A stretch of DNA of 64,000 nucleotides from Ignavibacteriota bacterium. GTDB taxonomy: Bacteria; Bacteroidota; Ignavibacteria; Ignavibacteriales; Ignavibacteriaceae. Under the pieces are notes generated by a model. That model saw only the letters and a program-made list of their open reading frames with translations. It was not told the DNA's origin and did no database searches. Location of the stretch: assembly GCA_013285425.1 (NCBI GenBank), contig CP053447.1, positions 2,238,001-2,302,000 on the forward strand. Direction: 5' to 3'. The translations under genes and the position numbers were made by a program. Each line of letters opens with the position of its first letter. The first letter of the stretch is position 1. This document shows, piece after piece, positions 43,476 through 52,320 of this stretch.

Positions 43476-44129
43476 ATGAAAAGAATAGTAATATCTTTTG
43501 CTATTATATTATTAGCATTAGCAGTACAAGATAATTTTGCACAACGCATCGGTGAATTAGCACCACCAAAGCTGCCGGAAGCGTTTCCATCAAATGCTTG
43601 GGGAATGGATATAATGATTGGTGATGCAGGCTTCGGACTCGGAACTTTCTTTCGTAAGCAGCTTGATCTAAAGTGGACTGCTTTTGCTGATATTTCTTTT
43701 GCTGAAACAAAAGATGAGCGTGAGTTCGAATACATTGATTTTTGGGGAAATGTACGTACTATCGGAAAAAAGAACAGGGTTTTTCAGGCACCAATTAATT
43801 TTGGCGTTCATTACAGAATCTTTGAAAATTCCATTGCTGATAATCTGCGTCCTTATTTAAGTGCGGGTATCGGTCCAACAATTATTATTACCACACCTTA
43901 TAAAGAGGAGTTTTTTAATTCATTCGGCAAAGCTCAGGCAAAATATGCTTTAGGAGGATACTTAGGTTTAGGTGCAAACTTTGGACTTGATAAATCCAGT
44001 TTGATCGGGATTAATGTAAGATATTATTATTCCAAAATATTAAACGGCGGAGTTGAAAGTCTTGAAGATAGAATGAAAACGGAAATCCAGGGATTTTTTA
44101 TTACTCTAAATCTTGGACTGATGTATTAA
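43476..44129 (+). CDS. Outer-membrane beta-barrel protein
   Basis: A 217-residue protein with a signal peptide (about 1-22, ending FAQ). The remainder alternates hydrophobic and polar residues in strand-like segments (GFGLGTFFRKQLDLKWTAFADISFA, INFGVHYRIFEN, ALGGYLGLGANFGLD) and ends in NLGLMY with an aromatic last residue, as outer-membrane barrel proteins do. About eight strands are possible, suggesting a small OmpW/OmpA-barrel-like fold. The function is unknown. It overlaps the convergent thioredoxin-like gene by four bases. Confidence 0.75.
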   Translation: MKRIVISFAIILLALAVQDNFAQRIGELAPPKLPEAFPSNAWGMDIMIGDAGFGLGTFFRKQLDLKWTAFADISFAETKDEREFEYIDFWGNVRTIGKKNRVFQAPINFGVHYRIFENSIADNLRPYLSAGIGPTIIITTPYKEEFFNSFGKAQAKYALGGYLGLGANFGLDKSSLIGINVRYYYSKILNGGVESLEDRMKTEIQGFFITLNLGLMY

Positions 44130-44674
44130 AACATTTCCTTCCATTTAATTGTACATCCGATTGAAAAAGTTTCCGGAATTGATACTTCTCTTTCATCAAG
44201 CACTTCTGTAATTGCATCTCGTAAATAATGATTCTGAACTCTGTCAGGTTCCTGCCAATTATCATCGATCTTTCCTTCGTATTTCAGTTTTCTCTCTTTA
44301 TTAAAAAGAAATATCTGTGGGGTATGTGAAGCGCCGAATGCTTTTGCAATTTTCTGAGTTTCATCTCTCAGATAAGGAAAATTAAATTTCCTTTCGACTG
44401 CCCGTTTTTTCATCTCATCAAAAGAGTCTTCAGGATATTTAGAATCATCGTTTGAATTGATAGCAACAATCTGAACTCCTCTATCTTTAAATTCTTTTTG
44501 CAGGTCTATCATTCGTTCTTCATAAGCCTGAACATAAGGGCAATGATTACAGCTAAAGATTACAATCAGAATATTTTTATTCTTAAAACCTTCCGATGAA
44601 TAACTATTGCCATCTGTACCGGTTAAATTGAACTGCGGCAAAAAAGAATTTATTTTCAATTTGTTATCAGGCAT
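44126..44674 (-). CDS. Thioredoxin-fold protein, AhpC/TSA-like
   Basis: A 182-residue thioredoxin-like protein. The active-site region FSCNHCPYVQAYEERM is near 38-53, with the two cysteines in a CNHC arrangement. FPYLRDETQKIAKAFGASHTPQIFLFN holds the conserved cis-Pro near 118, and a C-terminal CTIKW has a further cysteine. No signal peptide is visible, so it is probably cytoplasmic. Family members are peroxiredoxin/TlpA-like oxidoreductases of unassigned substrate. It overlaps the end of the barrel-protein gene on the other strand. Confidence 0.82.
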   Translation of the reverse strand: MPDNKLKINSFLPQFNLTGTDGNSYSSEGFKNKNILIVIFSCNHCPYVQAYEERMIDLQKEFKDRGVQIVAINSNDDSKYPEDSFDEMKKRAVERKFNFPYLRDETQKIAKAFGASHTPQIFLFNKERKLKYEGKIDDNWQEPDRVQNHYLRDAITEVLDEREVSIPETFSIGCTIKWKEMF

Positions 44675-44730
44675 TGTAAATTTTCCTTTAGCTATATAAA
44701 CTTTTAGTTAACTGATCAAAAATATTAAAA

Positions 44731-46185
44731 ATGAAAACAATCCTCATAATATTATTAATAACAATTACAGAAGTAGTTATGTCTCAAAATTATGATTTTG
44801 AAAATTATCTGTATCAATCTTATGAACGATACAAGGAAAAATCTCTTGTCAATAGAAGGTTCAAGCATTCCGATATAGTACCGCTGATAAATAATCTGAA
44901 AAATAAAAGCGGATTTAAAATCAATACAGTTGGAAAATCTGTTGAAGGAAGAAGCTTAAATCTTATTACAATCGGCAAAGGGAAAATAAAAGTTTTTATG
45001 TGGTCTCAAATGCATGGTAATGAGCCGACAGCAACCGCAGCGTTGTTTGATATATTTAATTTTATTAATGATCCTGCAAATAGGAATTTTTGTAATTCAT
45101 TATTTGAAAAAGTTACACTTTACTTTTTACCAATGGTAAATCCTGATGGAGCAGAAAGGTTTAGACGCAGAAATTTTTATGATATAGATTTGAACCGTGA
45201 TGCTCTCAGACAGCAAACTCCTGAAGCAATTGTGTTAAAGAATGTTTTCGATAGCCTTAAAGCAGATTTTGGTTTTAATTTACACGATCAGGGACATAGA
45301 TACTCTGTTGGGAACAGTTTCAGAACTGCATCAATTAGCTTTCTGGCTCCGGCATATAATCATCAGAAGGAATTTAACAGCGTAAGAAATAATGCTGTAA
45401 AACTGATAGGAAATATGTACAATGTTCTTTCATTGTACATTCCCGGTCATATTGCAAAGTATGATGATGAACACGAACCAAGGGCATTTGGAGATAACTT
45501 TCAGAAATGGGGTACCAGTACCATTCTTATTGAATCAGGTGGCTGGAAAGATGATCCTGAAAGACAGTTTATCAGAAAATTAAATTTCATTGTACTTCTT
45601 TCTGCTTTTAAATCAATTGCTGAAGAAAATTATATTAACACCAGCGAAAAAATTTATGATGCAATTCCGTTTAACGACGAATATATATTTGATATGATTT
45701 TACGAAACCTGACAATGTATAACGGAAAAGAAAAGATTAAAGTTGATATTGCGGTAAATCGTGATGAATTTGAGTTGGAGAAAAAAAATAAAATTTTCTA
45801 CCGCTCTCAGGTTGCTGATCTTGGAGATCTTTCTGTTTTTTATGCTTATGAGGATTATGATTTTGACGGACATACAATTGAAAGAGCAAAAGTTTATGAT
45901 AAAAAGGTGTATTCTTTAAAGGAATTAAGCAAACTCGATTACTCCAGTTTATACTCAAAAGGATATTCTACAATTCTTGTAAACAAACTACCTGATGAAA
46001 AATTTTCTGAGTGCTTGTTAAATATTTCGCTAAAAAATAAAATTGATACAACAATCAACATTGGTGAGATTGCAAATTTCGTAATCAAAAAGAATAATAA
46101 AATAGAATACATGGTAATAAATGGTTTTTTGTATAAAATTGATAGTGATAGAAAACCAGAAGGTAATGGACTAATTATAAAATGA
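44731..46185 (+). CDS. M14-family zinc carboxypeptidase
   Basis: A 484-residue exported protein with a signal peptide (about 1-18). The M14 zinc ligands are in MHGNEPTATAA (HxxE near 91-94) and, further on, the His of FGFNLHDQGHRYS near 190. The arginine/substrate text LPMVNPDGAERFRRRNFYDIDLNRDA and the late Glu in STILIESGGWKDD also fit the family. It probably removes C-terminal residues from peptides or peptidoglycan stems. The last 150 residues carry no recognised domain. It is divergent from the thioredoxin-like gene. Confidence 0.87.
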   Translation: MKTILIILLITITEVVMSQNYDFENYLYQSYERYKEKSLVNRRFKHSDIVPLINNLKNKSGFKINTVGKSVEGRSLNLITIGKGKIKVFMWSQMHGNEPTATAALFDIFNFINDPANRNFCNSLFEKVTLYFLPMVNPDGAERFRRRNFYDIDLNRDALRQQTPEAIVLKNVFDSLKADFGFNLHDQGHRYSVGNSFRTASISFLAPAYNHQKEFNSVRNNAVKLIGNMYNVLSLYIPGHIAKYDDEHEPRAFGDNFQKWGTSTILIESGGWKDDPERQFIRKLNFIVLLSAFKSIAEENYINTSEKIYDAIPFNDEYIFDMILRNLTMYNGKEKIKVDIAVNRDEFELEKKNKIFYRSQVADLGDLSVFYAYEDYDFDGHTIERAKVYDKKVYSLKELSKLDYSSLYSKGYSTILVNKLPDEKFSECLLNISLKNKIDTTINIGEIANFVIKKNNKIEYMVINGFLYKIDSDRKPEGNGLIIK

Positions 46186-46249
46186 ATATTTGATTAGTGA
46201 ACTTAAATTTTTATAATTACAAAAAATAATTAAAAGCAATTGGTAAATT

Positions 46250-46852
46250 ATGTTAGCCTTTCCACTTTCAGTAATAACCTCCGAAGAAAGAAAACTTAAT
46301 GAAGAATTTCAACTCAAAGCAATTCCGCATTTAGATGAATTATATGATTTTGCTTATAGAGTAACAGGTAGCAGCAGTAATGCAGGTGCTTTACTTATTG
46401 AAACTTTCAGAAGAGCATATTGGTTCTGGGCAAAACTTGATGAAAGAATCGGCTGCAAAGCATGGTTATTCAGAATTATGCGGAATACTTATACAAGTAT
46501 TTATTGGAAGAAAACAAAGAAATCCGGTGAAGTTAATTATGAAGATATTTTGAAATTATATGAAAGCCTCAAACCATCATCCACAGGAGATTATATTCTG
46601 AAAATAGAAAATTATAATCTGCCGGAGAATGAACTAACTAAAATAATCTCAACCTTACCTTATGATTTCAGAATTGTAATAATTTTAAAAGACATACTTG
46701 GACACAGTTACGATGATATTGCTGATTTTGTTGATGTTCCTATCGGGACTGTCAGATCGAGATTATATCGTGCTAGAAAAATGTTGTTTGTCAGATTAAA
46801 AAAATATGCTGCAGATAATGATAATCTTAACAATCCAGAGACCAAAATATGA
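46250..46852 (+). CDS. ECF-type RNA polymerase sigma factor
   Basis: A 200-residue sigma-70 family protein. Region 2 (about 20-90) has AYRVTGSSSNAGALLIETFRRAYWFW and AWLFRIMRNTYTSIYWKK. Region 4 (about 125-185) has LPYDFRIVIILKDILGHSYDDIADFVDVPIGTVRSRLYRARKML, a clear ECF helix-turn-helix. It would direct RNA polymerase to a stress or envelope regulon. The stop overlaps the start of the next gene (ATGA), which looks like its membrane anti-sigma partner. Confidence 0.9.
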   Translation: MLAFPLSVITSEERKLNEEFQLKAIPHLDELYDFAYRVTGSSSNAGALLIETFRRAYWFWAKLDERIGCKAWLFRIMRNTYTSIYWKKTKKSGEVNYEDILKLYESLKPSSTGDYILKIENYNLPENELTKIISTLPYDFRIVIILKDILGHSYDDIADFVDVPIGTVRSRLYRARKMLFVRLKKYAADNDNLNNPETKI

Positions 46853-47682
46853 CTGAAATAAAAAAAGATTATACCGCAGCTTTTGTTGATGAAGAAATAA
46901 AAGATGATCTTATAAAAGAAGTAAAACAGAAAATTGAAACTGAGAATGATTTTGCTATTGATTATAAAGTTCAACTACTGGTTAAAAACTTAATTAAAGA
47001 AAATGTAATTAAGTATGAAACGCCAAATAAAGTCCGGAAAAAAATTTTAAAGCGAACTAACTCAGGATTAGATGTTTATAAGAAATCGAATAAACCCCGT
47101 TCATATATATTCGAAAAACCTGCCTTTGCATTTGCAACGGCTTTAGTTATTGTTTTCGCAATTGCTTTGATACTTATGAACAGAGTTGGTTTTGTTGAAG
47201 AAAAGGATTTTGATATGGAACAGACAGGAGAGAATAATTTATTTGTTCAGGCACAGAATAATTTTAATATGATTATTCAGGGAAAATTAGATCTTCAGAT
47301 AAAAACATCAGACACTAAGGAAGTATTAAAATTCTTTCAGGATAAAGTAATTAATTACTCTACTATTATTCCTGATATTCCTCAAATGATATTATCCGGA
47401 GCTTTTATATCTGAAGAAAACGGAGAAAGATTTGCTCATCTTGTATATGCAGGAAAAAATAATGAACTGGCATATTTATATCAGGTAGATGAGTCTTATC
47501 TTTACGATAGTCAAATTATAACACTTACAAATGACTTTATAAAATATCTGGATGAGATGAATTGCTACTCAAAAGTAACTGAAAATCATGTAACACTTTT
47601 AACAAAGATAGAATCAAATATTTGTGCCATTGTCTCAAACGGTAATTCTGATACAATTGAAAATTATTTTTGCAGCCAATAA
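46849..47682 (+). CDS. Putative membrane anti-sigma factor
   Basis: A 277-residue protein. The N-terminal 85 residues are charged and helical without the zinc-binding HxxxCxxC of classical anti-sigmas. One membrane helix lies at about 92-110, and the C-terminal domain outside the membrane is beta-rich. Overlap with the sigma gene and this topology make it the probable anti-sigma regulator. The absent zinc motif and lack of a clear family mean the call is positional. Confidence 0.7.
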   Translation: MTEIKKDYTAAFVDEEIKDDLIKEVKQKIETENDFAIDYKVQLLVKNLIKENVIKYETPNKVRKKILKRTNSGLDVYKKSNKPRSYIFEKPAFAFATALVIVFAIALILMNRVGFVEEKDFDMEQTGENNLFVQAQNNFNMIIQGKLDLQIKTSDTKEVLKFFQDKVINYSTIIPDIPQMILSGAFISEENGERFAHLVYAGKNNELAYLYQVDESYLYDSQIITLTNDFIKYLDEMNCYSKVTENHVTLLTKIESNICAIVSNGNSDTIENYFCSQ

Positions 47683-47701
47683 ATAAACGAGGTTTAGCGA
47701 T

Positions 47702-48157
47702 ATGTTTAAGATCAAAAATATTTTACTTCCAACCGATTTCAGCAAAACATCCTTAACAGCATCAGAGTATGCCGTAAATCTTGCAAAACAATATGGGGCA
47801 AAACTTCACGTATTGCATGTCCTTGAAAAAACTCCTCCGATTCTTGCAATAAGATCTTTAGACCTTTCAAGAGATAAAATAATTAAGTCAATTAATGCCG
47901 ATGCACAAGCACATCTTGATGAATGTGTTAAGAAAATCAAAAAACATGGGGATTTTGAAATTACATCAGTAATTCGCAAGGGCATCGATTATGAAGAAAT
48001 TATAAAATATACTCAGGAAAAAAAGATTGATATAATTGTAATTGCCACACACGGCAGAACCGGAATTTTACATACTTTATTAGGAAGTGTGGCAGAAAAA
48101 GTGATTAGATACTCAAAAATACCGGTTTTAGTCACTACTCCATCTTCAAAAACTTAA
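47702..48157 (+). CDS. Universal stress protein UspA family
   Basis: A 151-residue single-domain Usp. KNILLPTDFSKTSLTASEYAVNLAKQYGAKLHVLHV begins the fold, and the ATP-binding segment ATHGRTGILHTLLGSVAEKVI lies near 120-140, followed by PVLVTTPS. The nucleotide motif GxxG(9-10x)GS is present, so it is likely an ATP-binding Usp. It lies 19 bp after the anti-sigma gene with GAGG before its ATG, so it may belong to the same unit and be a stress-response output. Confidence 0.9.
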   Translation: MFKIKNILLPTDFSKTSLTASEYAVNLAKQYGAKLHVLHVLEKTPPILAIRSLDLSRDKIIKSINADAQAHLDECVKKIKKHGDFEITSVIRKGIDYEEIIKYTQEKKIDIIVIATHGRTGILHTLLGSVAEKVIRYSKIPVLVTTPSSKT

Positions 48158-48231
48158 ACTATTAAAATTCTTGCATTATCAAGAAGATTTTGATAATTTT
48201 GATACTCGCATAATCGATTAGTAGGTGTATT

Positions 48232-48642
48232 ATGGCAAAAATTAAAAATGTTGAGGCTTTCTGCAGTATATGTGGCACTGTTCGAAAGATGGAATTAACA
48301 GGTGAAGTAGTTGGTGAAGATAATAAGCGTTGGGCAAAATGTAAGAAATGCAAACAAACTATGGTTATTGATATGACCGAGGATGTTGTTGTACAAAAAA
48401 TTTCACTTGATGGAATTGAAAATGAAAACTGTGTTACCTATTCACCAAAAAACAGTTACGAAATCGGGCAGACAATTTTTCATGAAAACTGGAATGACTT
48501 TGGTAAAGTAGTATCCAAAGAAGTTCTTTCAAATGGACAAAAATCTATTTCTGTTGAATTTCAGAAATCAGGTAATAAAAAATTAGTTGAATCATATAAT
48601 AAACCGCAAACAGACCAGGAAGAACAAAGCGAGGTGATATAA
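48232..48642 (+). CDS. Zinc-ribbon protein with C-terminal SH3-like domain
   Basis: A 136-residue protein. A four-cysteine ribbon, CSICG near 12-16 and CKKC near 35-38, is followed by a polar linker and a beta-rich domain (YEIGQTIFHENWNDFGKVVSKEV then SVEFQKSGNKKLVESY) resembling a KOW/CarD-like barrel. It may bind RNA, RNA polymerase or the ribosome. It abuts rpsU with no gap, so the two are co-translated. The family is not named with certainty. Confidence 0.7.
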   Translation: MAKIKNVEAFCSICGTVRKMELTGEVVGEDNKRWAKCKKCKQTMVIDMTEDVVVQKISLDGIENENCVTYSPKNSYEIGQTIFHENWNDFGKVVSKEVLSNGQKSISVEFQKSGNKKLVESYNKPQTDQEEQSEVI

Positions 48643-48837
48643 TTGGTCGGTATTCAAATTGGCGATAACGAATCTATTGATAAAGCTCTTAGACGTTTTA
48701 AGAAAAAATATGAACGCTCTGGTGTACTTAAAGAGTATAAAAAGAGAACATTCTTTGTTAAACCTTCTATTAAGAAAAGAATGGAAAGAATAAAAGCTCA
48801 AAGACGTGCGCAGCGTCCTGAAAATCAGATGCTTTAA
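48643..48837 (+). CDS. rpsU: 30S ribosomal protein bS21
   Basis: A 64-residue bS21. [41 protein letters not shown] covers the conserved core, and the C-terminus is basic ([16 protein letters not shown]). The start is TTG 48643, directly after the previous stop, with AGGTGAT upstream. bS21 assists 30S initiation near the Shine-Dalgarno helix. The direct coupling to an upstream zinc-ribbon protein is unusual. A perfect intrinsic terminator follows. Confidence 0.94.
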   Translation: MVGIQIGDNESIDKALRRFKKKYERSGVLKEYKKRTFFVKPSIKKRMERIKAQRRAQRPENQML

Positions 48838-48846
48838 TTTTGGTTT

Positions 48847-48877
48847 AAAGTCTCACAATATGTGAGACTTTTTTTTT
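48847..48877 (+). terminator. Intrinsic terminator after rpsU
   Basis: A perfect 11-bp stem AAAGTCTCACA/TGTGAGACTTT with loop ATA, followed by a long T-run to about 48877. Confidence 0.93.
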
Positions 48878-48901
48878 CGTTTAATTCACTCTATTTAAAA
48901 A

Positions 48902-49531
48902 TCACTTCTCAGCCTTAATTACAACAAAACCGCCTTCACCGTATCCGGATTTATAATGTTGAATGCTTTTTATTTCTGATAACTCTCCAAATATTGTTTG
49001 AACAAAATGAATATTTATAAATCCGGTTTCCTCCAATAGTAATCTTACTTCATCAGCAGTGTAGAAAGTTGCCTGATTATAAAACTTATCTGAATTTTTA
49101 AAGCTCTCATAAGTTTTACCAAGCGGACTACCTTTATCAATAAAGCCAATAATAAAGTAACCCCCGGACTTTACAACTCTTTTCACTTCAAAAAATGCTT
49201 TTCTAACATCATCAATAAAACAGATTGTAGTTACCATTAAAATAAAATCATAACTGTCATTATCTAAAGGCAGGCTCTCAGCTATACCATTATAAACCTT
49301 CAAACCTTTCTTCAATGAGAATTCTCTCATACTTTCTGAAGGTTCTACCCCTTCTCTTATACCTAACGGAATTGCAAATCTTCCTGTTCCAATGCCAATT
49401 TCAATACCTTTTCTATCTTTTGGAATAAAATGATTTACTGCTTTCAGTTCAGATTCATAAATAAATTTAAATTTATTAAACCACTCTTCATATTCACCAA
49501 CATAATTCTCAAAAGGTTTAGTCTTTGCCAT
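48902..49531 (-). CDS. Class I SAM-dependent methyltransferase
   Basis: A 209-residue methyltransferase of the UbiE/type 11 kind. The SAM motif GIEIGIGTGRFAIPLGI is near 43-59, the acidic motif II equivalent is GVEPSESM, and post-motif regions FILMVTTICFIDDVRKAFFEV and VKSGGYFIIGFIDKGSP follow. The substrate is unknown. It lies 30 bp after the LOG gene on the same strand. No membrane segment or signal is visible, so it is probably cytoplasmic. Confidence 0.85.
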   Translation of the reverse strand: MAKTKPFENYVGEYEEWFNKFKFIYESELKAVNHFIPKDRKGIEIGIGTGRFAIPLGIREGVEPSESMREFSLKKGLKVYNGIAESLPLDNDSYDFILMVTTICFIDDVRKAFFEVKRVVKSGGYFIIGFIDKGSPLGKTYESFKNSDKFYNQATFYTADEVRLLLEETGFINIHFVQTIFGELSEIKSIQHYKSGYGEGGFVVIKAEK

Positions 49532-49561
49532 TTTCTACCAATAATTGCAGTGTAAATTACT

Positions 49562-50422
49562 TTATCCTATATGGATTCTTGGTTCAATTACTGCTGGTTC
49601 TTTTTCCTTCAAGAAGTTCTTTTCAAGATGCTCTCTTACAATTTTGAATGCTGTATCTATATCATTACAAAAGTGAAATAGTTTAAGATCAGCTTCATTT
49701 ATTAAACCATTCTCAATCAATGCGTTAAAGTTTACAACACTTTTCCAGTATTTTTCATCATAAATAACCACTGCCAATTTTTTTCTGATCTTTTCAGTTT
49801 GAACAAGAGTTAGTATTTCAAACAACTCATCGAATGTTCCAAATCCGCCGGGGAAAACAATAAACGCTTTTGATAAATAAGCGAACCAAAACTTACGCAT
49901 AAAAAAGTAATGAAATTCAAAACTCAGTTCTTTAGTAACATAGCGATTAACAAATTGCTCAAATGGAATACTGATATTCAAACCAACAGAATAACCGCCG
50001 GCTTTTTTTGCACCTTTATTTGCAGCCTCCATAATTCCGGGTCCACCGCCAGTGCAAACAATAAATCTGTTTGCATTGGTTTCTAAATTCATTGACCACT
50101 CGGTTAATCGTTTAGAAAGCTCTACTGCATCTTCATAATAGCGCGACATTTCAAGACTGTGTTGTGCTTTTCGCAATTCCTTTGCAAAATTAGGAGTAGA
50201 TTTAGGGTTGGCATTTTTAATCTTATTAAAATCTGCCAAAGCTTCTTTTTTTGATTTTAATCTGGCTGAACCAAAAAACACTATCGTATCCATAATTTTA
50301 TGTTTCTTAAATCTCGCCTGAGGCTCAAGATATTCTGCAATCAATCTTAATGTTCTGCCATCTGCAGAAGACAAGAAGTCACTGTTCTGATATGCCTTTA
50401 AAGATTTTGATATTTTTGCCAT
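49562..50422 (-). CDS. LOG family nucleotide-processing protein
   Basis: A 286-residue member of the LOG/TIGR00730 group. VCTGGGPGIMEAANKGAKKAGGYSVGL is near 125-150 and PGGFGTFDELFEILTLVQ near 200-217, the two diagnostic motifs. A 70-residue helical N-terminal extension precedes the fold, as in the larger type II LOG proteins. Characterised members release cytokinin bases from their ribotides or act as nucleotide phosphoribohydrolases; the substrate here is unknown. The methyltransferase gene follows after 30 bp. Confidence 0.88.
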   Translation of the reverse strand: MAKISKSLKAYQNSDFLSSADGRTLRLIAEYLEPQARFKKHKIMDTIVFFGSARLKSKKEALADFNKIKNANPKSTPNFAKELRKAQHSLEMSRYYEDAVELSKRLTEWSMNLETNANRFIVCTGGGPGIMEAANKGAKKAGGYSVGLNISIPFEQFVNRYVTKELSFEFHYFFMRKFWFAYLSKAFIVFPGGFGTFDELFEILTLVQTEKIRKKLAVVIYDEKYWKSVVNFNALIENGLINEADLKLFHFCNDIDTAFKIVREHLEKNFLKEKEPAVIEPRIHIG

Positions 50423-50483
50423 CAGTTACCTTTTTGATTAATAATGATTTTACTGAGATATAAAATCCAGAAATGTTTATCTT

Positions 50484-50491
50484 TATATTTG
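50484..50491 (+). promoter_or_regulatory. Putative Bacteroidota-type -7 element for the PBP4-type gene
   Basis: TATATTTG matches TAnnTTTG. It lies 61 bp before the ATG, in the divergent region between the LOG and PBP4-type genes. No clear -33 element is present. Confidence 0.35.
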
Positions 50492-50552
50492 TAAAGAAAA
50501 CATGGATTTTGCTTTTAAATTAACGTGCAAATATAATTTTTTTTAATAAGAT

Positions 50553-51815
50553 ATGAAGATAAAAATACTATTCTTTTTGCTGCTGACTAATCTGATCTAT
50601 TGTATTTCTAAAGAAGAAGCAGTCACCAAAATCAACAAGATACTTGCTTCACTTCCTGCAAATACTATAAGCGGTATTATAGTATATAATCCGCTTACTC
50701 AGGATACTATTTTCTCAGTCAATGAAAAAAGACAGATGACACCTGCTTCATTGACAAAATTATTTACTACTGCTGTTGCTCTTAATATAATGGGCGAAGA
50801 ACATCAGCTATCCACTAAACTCCTTACAGATGATATAAATCTTTCTGATAAAGTAGTTAACGGAAATCTTTATATAAAAGGGTATGGAAATCCAACATTC
50901 AGCGATTTTGATTTACAGGGAATGATAAATGAATTGATTAGTAAAGGCATTGAAAAAATAACCGGAAATATAATTGGTGATGACACCTATCTGGATAATA
51001 TTTATACTCGTGAAGATTGGATTGAGGGCGAAGGATCAAACATAAAACTCCCACCTATCTCCGCATTAGTATTAGATAGAAACAAAACAGTTACCCGTAA
51101 AAAGATGAGAAAAAGATTCAGGTATGTTACTGAAATGGCAAAAGATCCTGCGATATTTGCAGCTAACCGGCTATTTACAAAATTAAAAGAAAATAATATT
51201 GAAGTTGGCGGAAATTCTCAGAAAGGTAAAACACCGGATAAATCAATTCTTATCTCTCAAAAGTCAATCTTTCTGAATGAACTAATTGCATTAATAAATA
51301 AACACAGTGATAACTTTTTAGCCGAGTGTTTATTTAAAACACTTGGAGCTGAAGCAACCGGGGAACAAGGAAATTCTTTCTATTCTCAGCAAGCAATACA
51401 AAAATTTGTTAAAGATAACAACATATATTTTTACGGAACTGAAATTGTTGATGGTTCCGGAATATCACGCTCTGATAAAGTAACTCCATTATCAATTAAC
51501 GGAGTGCTTGAGAAAATGTACTTTGATCTAAACCATTTTGATGCATTTTACAACTCACTTAGTATCGCTGGGGTTGATGGAACACTTAGAGGTCGAATGT
51601 CAGGAACATTTGCAGAAAATAATTTTCGGGGTAAAACTGGTACGCTTAATGGTGTTTCAGGACTTGCAGGATATTTTACAACTCCGGATGGTGAAGATTA
51701 TATTGTTACAATTATGTTTGAGTTTACAAAAGGCGGATGGGGATATTACCGGGATATTCAGGATCAAATTGTAGAAGTACTATCAGAATTAAGCATATAC
51801 AGCTCCGATCAATAA
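50553..51815 (+). CDS. dacB: D-alanyl-D-alanine carboxypeptidase (PBP4/DacB type)
   Basis: A 420-residue S13-family enzyme with a signal peptide (about 1-18). The active-site motifs are ASLTKLF (SxxK near 70-73), HSDNFLAE (SDN near 250) and RGKTGTLNG (KTG near 358). In the periplasm it trims or cleaves peptidoglycan peptide stems. At 420 residues it is shorter than E. coli DacB, so the extra domain between SxxK and SDN is reduced. It is monocistronic and convergent with secG, with a 22-bp gap. Confidence 0.92.
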   Translation: MKIKILFFLLLTNLIYCISKEEAVTKINKILASLPANTISGIIVYNPLTQDTIFSVNEKRQMTPASLTKLFTTAVALNIMGEEHQLSTKLLTDDINLSDKVVNGNLYIKGYGNPTFSDFDLQGMINELISKGIEKITGNIIGDDTYLDNIYTREDWIEGEGSNIKLPPISALVLDRNKTVTRKKMRKRFRYVTEMAKDPAIFAANRLFTKLKENNIEVGGNSQKGKTPDKSILISQKSIFLNELIALINKHSDNFLAECLFKTLGAEATGEQGNSFYSQQAIQKFVKDNNIYFYGTEIVDGSGISRSDKVTPLSINGVLEKMYFDLNHFDAFYNSLSIAGVDGTLRGRMSGTFAENNFRGKTGTLNGVSGLAGYFTTPDGEDYIVTIMFEFTKGGWGYYRDIQDQIVEVLSELSIYSSDQ

Positions 51816-51837
51816 CCGGAGCTGATAAATGTTAAAT

Positions 51838-52173
51838 TTATTCTGCAGGCGGTAAATTTTGAGGCGGAAGAGTGGGTTGAGTTGGTATATTTTGTCTTCC
51901 ACCTTCCTGAATAACACTTCTTTGTTCAGCAGTAGTTTGCCCGGGTAAAAAGAATAAATTTACTACCAATGCAATAATAGCCAAAGCACCTGCTAGCCAC
52001 CATGTAGCTTTACTTAAAAAATCTGCTGTTCTTCGAGTTCCAAACATAGTACCCATTCCACCAACACCACCAAATGTACCAGCTAATCCGCCACCTTTAC
52101 TTGACTGCAGTAAAACTATAACAATCAAAAGTATGGCGGCAATTGTTGCTATCAACACTAATAAAGTATACAT
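51838..52173 (-). CDS. secG: Preprotein translocase subunit SecG
   Basis: A 111-residue protein with two membrane helices (about 2-20 and 55-73). The conserved inter-helix loop QSSKGGGLAGTFGGVGGMGTMFG is typical of SecG. A proline-rich C-terminal tail (TQPTLPPQNLPPAE) is a local extension. SecG stabilises the SecYEG channel with SecA. AAGGAG precedes the ATG, and tRNA-Met lies just upstream on the same strand. Confidence 0.93.
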   Translation of the reverse strand: MYTLLVLIATIAAILLIVIVLLQSSKGGGLAGTFGGVGGMGTMFGTRRTADFLSKATWWLAGALAIIALVVNLFFLPGQTTAEQRSVIQEGGRQNIPTQPTLPPQNLPPAE

Positions 52174-52194
52174 AAATATATCTCCTTAATATTG

Positions 52195-52268
52195 TAGCGG
52201 GGGAGGGATTCGAACCCCCGACACGTGGATTATGATTCCACTGCTCTAACCTACTGAGCTACCCCGCC
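52195..52268 (-). tRNA. tRNA-Met(CAT), probably elongator
   Basis: On the minus strand the acceptor GGCGGGG pairs with CCCCGCT (first pair G-U), discriminator A. The D arm is GCTCAGTAGGTTAGAGC. The anticodon stem GTGGA/TCCAC encloses ATCATAA, giving CAT. The D-arm and overall form look like elongator Met of Bacteroidota rather than initiator, but a lysidine-modified tRNA-Ile2 cannot be excluded. CCA is not encoded. Confidence 0.9.
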
Positions 52269-52320
52269 AAATTTGAGCCGTAAATATAAATCTTTGAGCC
52301 TAAATTTCAAATTTTTTAGG

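Noticed and set aside
52195..52268. Initiator tRNA-fMet
   Set aside because: The first acceptor pair is G-U rather than the C-A mismatch, and the D arm is of elongator form.
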